A DNA stretch of 61,829 nt, from assembly GCF_039768865.1 (NCBI RefSeq), contig NZ_JBDMZQ010000060.1; one strand, written 5' to 3'. The stretch comes from Wenyingzhuangia sp039768865 (GTDB taxonomy: Bacteria; Bacteroidota; Bacteroidia; Flavobacteriales; Flavobacteriaceae). Below the pieces are notes generated by a model that did no database searches, had not been told where the DNA came from, and was given only the letters and a program-made list of their open reading frames with translations. Both the position numbers and the translations under genes were made by a program. This document shows, piece by piece, positions 54,007 to 61,829 of this stretch. Position 1 is the stretch's first letter, and the number at the start of each line of letters is the position of its first letter.

Positions 54007-56034
54007 ATGAAAAGAATCCTATTATTACTCCTGTTTTGTGGTCAATTTAGCTGGGCTCAAATCGACAGTTTAGCGGTGATTCAATTAGAAGAAGTTGAGT
54101 TAAAATCCATTCAACTAACAACAGCCGTAGAACAATTTCCAGCGGCTATTTATAAAAAGGAAATTCCAGCTTTATGGCAGGGATCCCAAAGTTCCCTACA
54201 AGAATACATTGAAGACTTACCCGGCTTAATTAGTTTTAGTCGATCTAACTATGCACAGGATTTACGCATCTCTATTCGCGGTTTTGGATCCCGAGCTGCC
54301 TTTGGTATAAGAGGAATCAAATTAATTGTTGACGGGATTCCAGAGACTACCCCAGACGGACAAGGGCAGTTAGACAATCTCCCTTTGGGGATTTTATCCT
54401 CTATTGAAATACTAAGAGGCCCTAGTGCGATACGCTATGGTAATGCAGCTGGTGGAGTGCTCGCGATTAATACCCTTGAGGAGATAGCGGAAAACTTTCA
54501 TCAAATTGGACTTAGAATAGGCAGCTATGGTGCACAACAAGCACAATACACTGCTGGCTTAAAGAAAGAAAAAACGACAGCTATTTTCCACCTTAATCAC
54601 GCTAAAGCAAAAGGCTACCGTGACAATAGTCAATTTGAAAACAATTTGTTTAATGCAAAAATTAGACATCACTTCTCTCCTACTCTCCATACACAGCTTC
54701 AATTTAATGCGACAAAGAGTCCCTATGCTCAAGATACTGGAGGGCAAACAATTGAGGAATTCAATAACAACAGACGCAGTGCAAGAGATAGAAATCTTCA
54801 ATACAAAACGGGAGAAAAAATAACACATTATAAAAGCGGAGCAACCATTTCTTATCAAAAAGAAAAAGTCGAGGGCGCGTTATATGGCTTTATCGCCAAA
54901 CGCAACTTTGAAGGAAAACTCCCCTTTGCCAATGGCGGATGGGTTGATTTAGATAGAAAATATGCTGGTCAAGGCGGTAGTATTAGTTTTTCTAATAAGG
55001 AACAAAAGGTGGGCTTTAAAACACAACTGAGCTATGATATCGCTAGTCAGGGAGATCTTAGAAAACGCTTTGTCAACAATGAGGGCGTAAAAGGGGAATT
55101 AACCTTAGATCAAAAAGAAAGCTTTAACAGCTTTGGCGTAGCCTTAATACAACATTTAACCTATGGACCCATAGTATTTAATGGAGGGATTCGCTGGGAT
55201 GCAAATGAGCTAAAGGTGGACGATTACTTTCTAAATGATGGGAACGATGCAGCTGCAAGAACCTTAAATGCATGGAGCCCCCAGGCGGGAATCTCCTACA
55301 CTTTTTTTCCGGGTTTAACTGGCTTTGGAAATTTTTCTAAAAGCTATGAAACCCCAACCCTGAGTGAATTAAGTGCCAACCCAAACGGTAACGGTGGATT
55401 CAACCCTTTAATTGATATTCAAGTGGCCGAGAATCTTGAATGGGGTGTTCATTTTACCACCAAAAAAACAAAAGCTAGTTTAGTCTATTTTAAGATTAAT
55501 ACAACGAATGACTTAGTGGCTTATGAACTCGCTGATTCTCCTGGAAGGACTTTTTATCAAAATGCTGGAAGCACCAAACGAGAAGGCATTGAACTCTTAC
55601 TACAACAGCAGTTCAATCAAAGATTGAGCGCCAATCTCACCTTTAATTCCGCCCATTTCACCTATAAAGATTTTGCGCAAAACGGAGAGGATTACTCTGG
55701 GAAGAGACTCCCTGGAATCCCTAAAAACTTTGGCGTTTTACGCCTTTCTTATCAATGGGAAAATGGCCCTTTGATCAATTACATAAAGACGTATAGAGGT
55801 GACTTATTTGCAGACAACAACAACGCGACTCGTGTTGATTCATATTATAGGGATGACATAAATTTTAGTATTCCGTTGAATAAAATCAACGATAAAACAG
55901 CCGTTGTTTTAGGCTGTAATAATCTGTTTAACAGCTTATATAGTGACAATATTCGCATTAACGCCTTTGGGGGGCGTTATCATGAAGCCGCTCCTGAACG
56001 AGAAATTTATGTAAACTTACAATGGCAATTCTAG
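54007..56034 (+). CDS. TonB-dependent outer membrane receptor
   Basis: The 675-residue protein has a signal peptide (KRILLLLLFCGQFSWA), a plug domain with LQEYIEDLPGLISFSRSNYAQDLRISIRGFG and IEILRGPSAIRYGNAAGGVLAINT, and a barrel that ends with YVNLQWQF. It lacks the carboxypeptidase-like N-terminal domain of SusC and has no SusD partner, so it more resembles siderophore, metal or vitamin receptors than glycan importers. I chose ATG 54007 because the frame from 53935 would translate through a terminator hairpin and place 24 residues ahead of the signal peptide. The stop codon shares CTAG with the convergent OmpA gene. Confidence 0.85.
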   Translation: MKRILLLLLFCGQFSWAQIDSLAVIQLEEVELKSIQLTTAVEQFPAAIYKKEIPALWQGSQSSLQEYIEDLPGLISFSRSNYAQDLRISIRGFGSRAAFGIRGIKLIVDGIPETTPDGQGQLDNLPLGILSSIEILRGPSAIRYGNAAGGVLAINTLEEIAENFHQIGLRIGSYGAQQAQYTAGLKKEKTTAIFHLNHAKAKGYRDNSQFENNLFNAKIRHHFSPTLHTQLQFNATKSPYAQDTGGQTIEEFNNNRRSARDRNLQYKTGEKITHYKSGATISYQKEKVEGALYGFIAKRNFEGKLPFANGGWVDLDRKYAGQGGSISFSNKEQKVGFKTQLSYDIASQGDLRKRFVNNEGVKGELTLDQKESFNSFGVALIQHLTYGPIVFNGGIRWDANELKVDDYFLNDGNDAAARTLNAWSPQAGISYTFFPGLTGFGNFSKSYETPTLSELSANPNGNGGFNPLIDIQVAENLEWGVHFTTKKTKASLVYFKINTTNDLVAYELADSPGRTFYQNAGSTKREGIELLLQQQFNQRLSANLTFNSAHFTYKDFAQNGEDYSGKRLPGIPKNFGVLRLSYQWENGPLINYIKTYRGDLFADNNNATRVDSYYRDDINFSIPLNKINDKTAVVLGCNNLFNSLYSDNIRINAFGGRYHEAAPEREIYVNLQWQF

Positions 56035-58196
56035 AGTTGAATTACCTTGAAATCTGTTCTTCTATTCGCTTGATGCTCTTCTTCACTTAATTGATAACAA
56101 GGATTTTTTAATATCCAGCTAGTGATTGATTCTTGCTCTAGTTGTAATTTGATTTCACCCAGCGCTTGATAACGATCTGATTGAGCAACAATTACACGAA
56201 TTAATTCTCCCGCTTGAACTGTTTCTATTTGATAACCAATTGCATTTAACTTTGAGACCAGTTGTGCAACATTCTCTTGCGCTCTGTAGGAACCGGCAAT
56301 TAATAAATAATCTTTTAGACCTTCTTGATTAGCTGCTGCCTCTCCATAGCCCTTGCCATAGATACGTGCAGGATTGTCAATGCGCTCTTGTACATAGTCT
56401 ATGATGGCTTGTGTTCTTCGCTGCGATAAAGATTGATTGTAGGTGGCACTACCACGACAATCGGTGTAAGAGCTCACCTCAATTTCTAAAGTTGGATTTT
56501 TTTGCATCACCTCAACCACTTTGTTTACTCGATCTAGGTATTCTGATAGAATATCACTCTTATCTAGATTGTAGAAAATAGCGGCAAATGCCTCAGAAAG
56601 TTCTTCATTAAGTTCATCTGGATCAACCGCTGCACGCTCTAACTGTACCCAAATATTATCAGAATATCCTTTGACCGTTTTTAAACGATAGGCAAAAGAA
56701 TCTTTTTCAATCAGTGGCTGAGAATTTTTATACAAAAATGATCCATTTCTATTGAGAAATATTGACCCATTTTTAGGCGGAATAGTGGGTATGGCTTCTT
56801 TTTCTAATAATCGCTGCAATGGATCTCTGTCCTGAAGCATTTTAATGTCATTCTTTAAAACCCCATTATTAGCAACAATCAAAGTGTCTGAAGGAACAAA
56901 AACATAACGATCGTCTAGCCCTTTTATCTCTGGAATAAACGGAAAAGTATATAGGTCATCTGCACCTTTTCCACCCTCTCGATTAGAAGCAAAATAAGCG
57001 ATGCTAAGGTCTCCTTTGAGACCAAAGGAAAAATCGTCTTCTTTTGTATTAATGTCTTTACCTAGGATAAAGGTTTCCCAGCGTTTTTCAATGATGTGTT
57101 CTGTCAAGAAAACATCTAAGTTACCTATCCCCTCGCGGCCATTAGAAGAGAAGAACAATTGTGTTTCACTATAGGCATAGGGAAAAACCTCATCCCCTGC
57201 TGTATTGATATCTGGCCCTAGATTTACCGGTTCAGAAAAGCGTTCGTTTTCGATATCCACATAATACAGATCCATTCCTCCAAACCCACCTGGGCGATCA
57301 CTAGCAAAGAACAAACGTTTCCCATTTGGAGAAATAGCTGGATGAACTGTTGCAAATCCTTCTATATTAAACGGTAGCTGCAGGGCTATTTTGTTCTGAG
57401 TAATATCCGCAGCTTTAATGACATAAACATTGAGTTGCACGGTCTTCTTTTTGTCATATTTTTTATCAGAACGCGTAAAATAAAAACGATCAGTAGCGGG
57501 GTGATAAGAACCTGGACCTTCTTGAAAAAATGTATTGACAGAAGTCGGTAAGGGTGAGGCAGCAAAAAGTGTCGATGGACTCGACGTAAAAGATGCTTGA
57601 TAGAAATTGTAAATAGGCAAGTCGGATTTAATGCGCTTTAGGATCTTTTTTTCTCCTTTAGATTTTTGTTGATCACTAAGATAAAAGACTTTAGTCGTTG
57701 CTTTATTGTCAAAGAAAACCAAACCAAATTCATTGTTTTCAGTATTCCCCTCTACACCATTGATAGAATAGATTGATGTGCCAAAACGCTCTTTGTATAA
57801 CAAACTGTCATTGGCAAATAAGGATGGGGTTGCCCAGGGTAGTTGATAGGCTTTGGTTCTGTATTCTTTGGCTAAACGCTCTTCTTCCATCAACAAATCA
57901 GCATAACGATAATAGTCTTGCACGCTAGCTTCTTTGGACTCTGCCACAGGAGTATATTTTCTTTTTGCTTTCTCTTTTTGATCGGTTAATAAATAGGCTT
58001 GCGCAAAATTGCGCTGCTGTTCTAAGCGTAATTCTTTTGTCGTATTTTCAAAAAAACGGATTGCTCTTTGATAATCACCATTCATGAAATGATAATCCCC
58101 CCAAGTATCTACTGCCTCTTCAACAATTATTTCTTGTCCAAAAATTGAGGTCAAAGCAAAGAGAACTAAAACGCTAAAAAAGATGGGTTTTTTCAT
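56031..58196 (-). CDS. OmpA-family protein with PD40 propeller and SPOR-like insert
   Basis: The 721-residue protein has a signal peptide (FFSVLVLFALTSIFG), TPR-like helices (NGDYQRAIRFFENTT), WD40-like/PD40 segments (AISPNGKRLFFASDRPGGFGGMDLYYV, SSNGREGIGNLDVF), and an OmpA peptidoglycan-binding domain (IFYNLDKSDI, VSSYTDCRGSATYNQSLSQRRTQAI). Inside that domain, after GKGYGEA, a roughly 70-residue piece with DYLLIAGSYRAQENVAQLVSKLNAIGY resembles a SPOR domain, and the OmpA domain resumes with EEEHQANRRTDFKV. Such proteins anchor PorP/SprF-type complexes to peptidoglycan; the PorP/SprF gene precedes it by 2 bases. Confidence 0.83.
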   Translation of the reverse strand: MKKPIFFSVLVLFALTSIFGQEIIVEEAVDTWGDYHFMNGDYQRAIRFFENTTKELRLEQQRNFAQAYLLTDQKEKAKRKYTPVAESKEASVQDYYRYADLLMEEERLAKEYRTKAYQLPWATPSLFANDSLLYKERFGTSIYSINGVEGNTENNEFGLVFFDNKATTKVFYLSDQQKSKGEKKILKRIKSDLPIYNFYQASFTSSPSTLFAASPLPTSVNTFFQEGPGSYHPATDRFYFTRSDKKYDKKKTVQLNVYVIKAADITQNKIALQLPFNIEGFATVHPAISPNGKRLFFASDRPGGFGGMDLYYVDIENERFSEPVNLGPDINTAGDEVFPYAYSETQLFFSSNGREGIGNLDVFLTEHIIEKRWETFILGKDINTKEDDFSFGLKGDLSIAYFASNREGGKGADDLYTFPFIPEIKGLDDRYVFVPSDTLIVANNGVLKNDIKMLQDRDPLQRLLEKEAIPTIPPKNGSIFLNRNGSFLYKNSQPLIEKDSFAYRLKTVKGYSDNIWVQLERAAVDPDELNEELSEAFAAIFYNLDKSDILSEYLDRVNKVVEVMQKNPTLEIEVSSYTDCRGSATYNQSLSQRRTQAIIDYVQERIDNPARIYGKGYGEAAANQEGLKDYLLIAGSYRAQENVAQLVSKLNAIGYQIETVQAGELIRVIVAQSDRYQALGEIKLQLEQESITSWILKNPCYQLSEEEHQANRRTDFKVIQL

Positions 58197-58198
58197 GT

Positions 58199-59128
58199 TT
58201 AAAAGAATCTAGGTGAGCGCAAATAACCTTGCGATTTTGTCGTTAAATCCAACCTTAAAAAGACTTCATGGGTCGTTGCATTTAATCCATTGTTTATGAC
58301 CGAAGAAGGAAAACCATAGGAATACCCTAAACTGAATTGTTTTCCTAAATGTATCCCTAATAAGGCACTGGTTCCCGTTCCAGAAAAAGAACGAAAAGTA
58401 TCTTGATTAAAGTTATTTCGTATTTGCCCGCCAATCCAAAAGGCTTTGTTGAAAATTGCCATCAACGAGAAGTCATAACCCGCTACACTTTTGGTTTGCT
58501 TTAAAAGCAAGCTGGGCTTCAAAATAAAGTTATCTGACAATTCCACTAAGCCTCCACTGATTAAATAAAGATGCCGCTCGAGTTGGTAGGCCTCGTGGGC
58601 TAACATTTGAGGAATTGCCACCCCTAAATAAAACTTTTGACTGTAGTAATAAAACCCAAAACCTATATTGGGTAAAAGCTTTCTTTCTTGATCTAGAATA
58701 AACGCTTGATCATTTGGCGTGAGCGTATTGATCATATCGGGGTTTAAAAAATAATTTAGCATCCCAGCTTTTAAACCAACTGCTAATCGATGGTCTTTTC
58801 TATTTAAACGCAGATGATAGGCCAAATCGATATTAAAGGAAGTATTGCTTACTGGGCCAATTTTATCGTTTATTACACTTAATCCAAAACCGACATTCTT
58901 AGCAGAAACCGGTCCACTATAGGACAAGGTTTGTGTTAAGGGTGCCCCGTCGATTCCCGTCCATTGTGATCGAAAAACTGAAGTAAAACTTGTCACTCCA
59001 CGTGCCCCCACATAACCAGGATTAATCGCTTGATGATTATACATATAATGACTGAAGCTAGACTCCTGTTGGCCACTGACCATCCATGTCAAACTACTTA
59101 TCCATAAAAATAAATACAGCTTCTTCAT
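58199..59128 (-). CDS. PorP/SprF family type IX secretion membrane protein
   Basis: The 309-residue protein has a signal peptide (YLFLWISSLTWMVSG) and the PorP/SprF pattern: FSHYMYNHQAINPGYVGARG, FRSQWTGIDGAPLTQTLSYSG, GFGLSVINDKIGPVSNTSFNIDLAYHL, and a C-terminal barrel with LLGIHLGKQFSLGYSYGFPSSVI. Such outer membrane proteins attach or help export a partner adhesin; SprF serves SprB. Its start overlaps the stop of the adhesin gene by one base, and the OmpA gene follows by two bases, so the three form an operon. It is distinct from the core PorP of the T9SS machine. Confidence 0.88.
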   Translation of the reverse strand: MKKLYLFLWISSLTWMVSGQQESSFSHYMYNHQAINPGYVGARGVTSFTSVFRSQWTGIDGAPLTQTLSYSGPVSAKNVGFGLSVINDKIGPVSNTSFNIDLAYHLRLNRKDHRLAVGLKAGMLNYFLNPDMINTLTPNDQAFILDQERKLLPNIGFGFYYYSQKFYLGVAIPQMLAHEAYQLERHLYLISGGLVELSDNFILKPSLLLKQTKSVAGYDFSLMAIFNKAFWIGGQIRNNFNQDTFRSFSGTGTSALLGIHLGKQFSLGYSYGFPSSVINNGLNATTHEVFLRLDLTTKSQGYLRSPRFF

Positions 59129-61829
59129 TAGTTTGTTCTACGTTTAATATACACGAATCCTGTTAAAGGTGGCTGTCCATCATCAAACTCTAAAAGATAG
59201 AAGTAAGTCCCTTCTGGAAGATTATTCCCGCTTGAAATAAACGCCGAAACATTTGACGTTCCTGTCCAATCATTCGCGTATTGTGTCGTTTCAAAAACTT
59301 TGGTTTCCCATCGATTAAAGACACTTAATCGATAAGAAATTGTTCCATTTAAGCCTTGTATTTCCCAGGTGTCATTCACCCCATCTCCATCGGGAGAAAA
59401 ACCACTAGGAATAATAATCTCTGCAGTACCTAGGGTGACAATATCAGACACTAGTTCGGGCTGGCATATAAATGCCAAATTCTGAACCAGCAAACGATAT
59501 TGTTTCCCTCCATAGGAAGCATCTGGGTTACTCCATCGCAGTTGATTTGTTCTACTTCCTTGAAGTACTGTTCCATCAACTATATCTTCCCAAATCGGGA
59601 GGGTAATTGTCCCCCTATTTTCTTGCCACTGATAAAAGGCTAAGGCCGGGACATCAACCGAAGCTGAAACTTGTATACTGGAAGCAAAAGAAACTGTTAT
59701 AGGGGGTTGATTAGTCCAGGCTATGGATTGACCCGCTTCCTGAAAATTATAAATACCATTGCTGTCTTGATCATCTGGACTTTGGTAAGCTCCTTCTCCT
59801 ACAACCCTACCTTGAGCATCTACAAGCACCGGGCTCTCTCCCAGAATACCGTCATTATCTGGGTCTTCCCCTCCTGCCTCAACGACATCATAACAATTGT
59901 CGCTATCTGCATCTAAGTCTAAATGATCTGGAATACCATCTAGGTCAGTATCGATAAAACCTTCATCACTATCTAGAATCCCGTCATTGTCGTCGTCTAA
60001 ATCGATCGTATTTGACACTTGGTCATTGTCACAATCCCCAAGATCTAAACGCATAAGGGTGATGCTTTGGAAAAGATAGCTACAAGGATCATCTGGAGCT
60101 GTATTATCGATAAGTTCTTGATCGTTCTCAACACCGTCTCCATCGCGATCAATATCACAAACATCCCCTGTACCATCTCCATCAAAGTCAAGTTGATCTT
60201 GATTGGGTGTCAAAGGACAGTTATCTACTTGGTCAAAAATACCATCTCCATCGGTATCGGCATCATTGTCTAAATTCGTTACTGGGACAAATACGGCTGC
60301 TAAGCCACAATAGTAAGTATCACAGTTTGCAGGATCTGTCATCACTATTAAACTAGAGGAAATATCCCCATCTAATAGATTGTCATCAACCCCAGTTACA
60401 ATGACTGACTGAGGAATATTCCAATTCGATGGACCAAACAAAAGTTGCGTTGTTGAAATACTAAACTCACTTGTATCAGCCACACTTATAAAGACCGTAG
60501 TGGTTGCAGCAATACTAGTTTGCAAGGACACCATAAGTGAACTATTGGAAGCATTTTCTGATACTTGACTGGGTGGATTGATCACTAAACCAGCGTTGTC
60601 ATTGTCGTTATTATACAATGTAACATCGGCAATACTTGTTGCAGTAAGTGCGTTGTAAGTAGCATCTGGACTGTTAGGATTAGCTGTTACTATTACGACA
60701 CTTCTTCTCCCATCGATAATATTATCGTCTACCCCTGTCAAAACAACTTGATTGAGTTGTGGCTGATTCCAATTCGCCACGCTAATTACAATACTTGAAA
60801 CGCCTAGGGTAAGTTCGTCTACTTCACCAGAAAGAGAAAGCGGAATAGTAACATCTGCTGTAGGCTGCGAAAGCAACTCAAAGGTCAAGGTAATTGCACC
60901 ACCAGATTCTGTGGCAGTAAAATTATTATTGACAGCATTAATGACAATTCCTGGAGCATCATCATCTTGATTCATAACCACAAAATCCTCTACCTCAATA
61001 GCGGTAATTGCACCAAAGTTCACATCTGTAGAACTTACATTTTCGGTCACTATGGTGACCGTTTGGGTTCCATCAGAAAAAGGTGGACTATCGTTGATTC
61101 CATTAATCATGATCACTTGTGGAACATTCCAATTTGAGGGACTAAATTGTACGATGCTTTGCTGTGGTTGCGCTTCTGCGGTATTGGATGAACGCAATTC
61201 AAAACTCACATCTGCCGTAGGAATGGCCGTTAGTTGAACCAAGAAACTCGCAGTATCTCCCGCTTCACTGGATAAATTATCTATGGGGGTTAGGGTTATA
61301 CTGGCCACATCATTATCTGCATTTGCAACAGTAAGCGTTTGAGAAGCAACAGCCAAAAATCCAGGATCAGAACTCGCATTAATCATTGCGGTAATTGAGA
61401 CTGATTGACTTCCGTCGATGAAAAAATCATCGACTGACTGCAAAGTTATCGTTTGCGTGGTGTTCCAACTAGACGGATTAAACAAATAAGAAGAAGTATT
61501 GGCTACGATTACTTCCCCAGTATCACTTGAACTAAAATCAATGGTTACTGGAGTTAAAGGTTGCACATTTAGGCTTACGCCAAAACTTATCGTGGAAGTA
61601 GCGCCCTCTGTTAAACTACCCACAATAGGTGATAAACTAAAGCCAGCAATATCATTGTCTAAGGTAGCCACTTCGTGGGTCTGAGACGCAACACCTACAA
61701 AATTAATTGCCGTAGAACTTGCATTAACGGCTATACTGATGGTACTGCTCACGGTTCCGTCTAGGATAATATCCTCAACACTATTGAGGATAACTGTTTG
61801 AGTCGTACTCCAACTTGTATTTGTAAAAA
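59128..61829 (-). CDS. Repeat adhesin with gliding-motility C-terminal domain (partial, 5' end outside window)
   Basis: The frame is open to the right edge (in-frame residues FTNTSWSTTQTVIL continue the repeat upstream of the GTG at 61752), so the N-terminus is missing. At least five Calx-beta-like repeats of roughly 110 residues follow, each with a NWNxPQ/SWNTTQ block and a NDND-type end. Then come thrombospondin type 3 calcium repeats (DTDGDGIFDQVDNCPLTPNQ), a linker, and a CHU_C gliding-motility domain (SGFSPDGDGVNDTWEIQGL to GFVYIKRRTN), the type B T9SS sorting signal. It should be a surface adhesin paired with the PorP/SprF protein encoded next. Confidence 0.85.
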   Translation of the reverse strand, partial: FTNTSWSTTQTVILNSVEDIILDGTVSSTISIAVNASSTAINFVGVASQTHEVATLDNDIAGFSLSPIVGSLTEGATSTISFGVSLNVQPLTPVTIDFSSSDTGEVIVANTSSYLFNPSSWNTTQTITLQSVDDFFIDGSQSVSITAMINASSDPGFLAVASQTLTVANADNDVASITLTPIDNLSSEAGDTASFLVQLTAIPTADVSFELRSSNTAEAQPQQSIVQFSPSNWNVPQVIMINGINDSPPFSDGTQTVTIVTENVSSTDVNFGAITAIEVEDFVVMNQDDDAPGIVINAVNNNFTATESGGAITLTFELLSQPTADVTIPLSLSGEVDELTLGVSSIVISVANWNQPQLNQVVLTGVDDNIIDGRRSVVIVTANPNSPDATYNALTATSIADVTLYNNDNDNAGLVINPPSQVSENASNSSLMVSLQTSIAATTTVFISVADTSEFSISTTQLLFGPSNWNIPQSVIVTGVDDNLLDGDISSSLIVMTDPANCDTYYCGLAAVFVPVTNLDNDADTDGDGIFDQVDNCPLTPNQDQLDFDGDGTGDVCDIDRDGDGVENDQELIDNTAPDDPCSYLFQSITLMRLDLGDCDNDQVSNTIDLDDDNDGILDSDEGFIDTDLDGIPDHLDLDADSDNCYDVVEAGGEDPDNDGILGESPVLVDAQGRVVGEGAYQSPDDQDSNGIYNFQEAGQSIAWTNQPPITVSFASSIQVSASVDVPALAFYQWQENRGTITLPIWEDIVDGTVLQGSRTNQLRWSNPDASYGGKQYRLLVQNLAFICQPELVSDIVTLGTAEIIIPSGFSPDGDGVNDTWEIQGLNGTISYRLSVFNRWETKVFETTQYANDWTGTSNVSAFISSGNNLPEGTYFYLLEFDDGQPPLTGFVYIKRRTN

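Noticed and set aside
1..61829. CRISPR array
   Set aside because: No run of regularly spaced identical repeats was seen on either strand, and no Cas-like protein.

Overview
The window looks like AT-rich chromosomal DNA from a marine member of the Flavobacteriaceae (Bacteroidota). Supporting signs are a SusC/SusD pair, an AraC-type regulator, type IX secretion (T9SS) sorting domains, a PorP/SprF protein, an OmpA-type partner, many lipobox signal peptides, promoters without clear Shine-Dalgarno sites, and sulfated-polysaccharide enzymes of the kind known from marine algae degraders. The species was not identified.

Bases 1-960 are a scar of broken genes: a GXGXG-domain fragment (glutamate synthase/FwdC-like) joined near base 100 to the N-terminus of a serine recombinase, then the C-terminal stub of a DUF2779 protein. 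From 963 to 43118 every gene lies on the minus strand and forms a large polysaccharide utilization locus (PUL), probably for a sulfated red-algal galactan. Read in the direction of transcription, it encodes: conversion of 3,6-anhydrogalactose (cycloisomerase, aldehyde dehydrogenase, KDGal kinase, KDPGal aldolase); an AraC regulator; SusC and SusD, ending in a strong terminator; a sulfatase, a GH16 with a C-terminal module, a GH127, a PhoD-like metallophosphoesterase and a GntP permease; a sulfatase, D-galactonate dehydratase and a DgoT-like transporter; an FG-GAP/ASPIC protein, a sugar porter, a GH42-like glycosidase, a GH16 and a sulfatase; a Tat-exported FAD oxidoreductase and an FMN-binding-like protein; another sulfatase, GH16 and sulfatase; and galT-galK-galE. 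A divergent formylglycine-generating enzyme at 43360-44415 would activate the five sulfatases.

The proposed logic is as follows. GH16 enzymes cut the galactan outside the cell, sulfatases strip ester sulfate, and SusCD imports oligosaccharides. GH2, GH42-like and GH127 enzymes release galactose and anhydrogalactose. Galactose enters the Leloir pathway (GalK, GalT, GalE). Anhydrogalactose goes to 2-keto-3-deoxygalactonate, then by kinase and aldolase to pyruvate and glyceraldehyde 3-phosphate. DgoD and two acid-type transporters indicate a second stream entering as galactonate. GH127 and the absence of a GH117 gene favour a carrageenan/furcellaran-type substrate (D-anhydrogalactose) over agar, but this is inference.

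From 44416 to 46230 lies a second decayed zone: two perfect terminators, a possible tRNA 3'-end fragment and a multiply frameshifted lipoprotein pseudogene. After it come a DUF1800/DUF1501 pair, a GH2 beta-galactosidase-like enzyme and a lactonase-family lipoprotein. The last block is less PUL-like: a TonB-dependent receptor preceded by a promoter and an intrinsic terminator in its leader, then a minus-strand operon of a T9SS-exported repeat adhesin (open at the right edge), PorP/SprF and an OmpA protein with a SPOR-like insert.

The most interesting idea is an extracytoplasmic oxidative branch: FAD oxidoreductase, FMN-binding-like partner, lipoprotein lactonase, acid importers and DgoD working beside the Leloir pathway.
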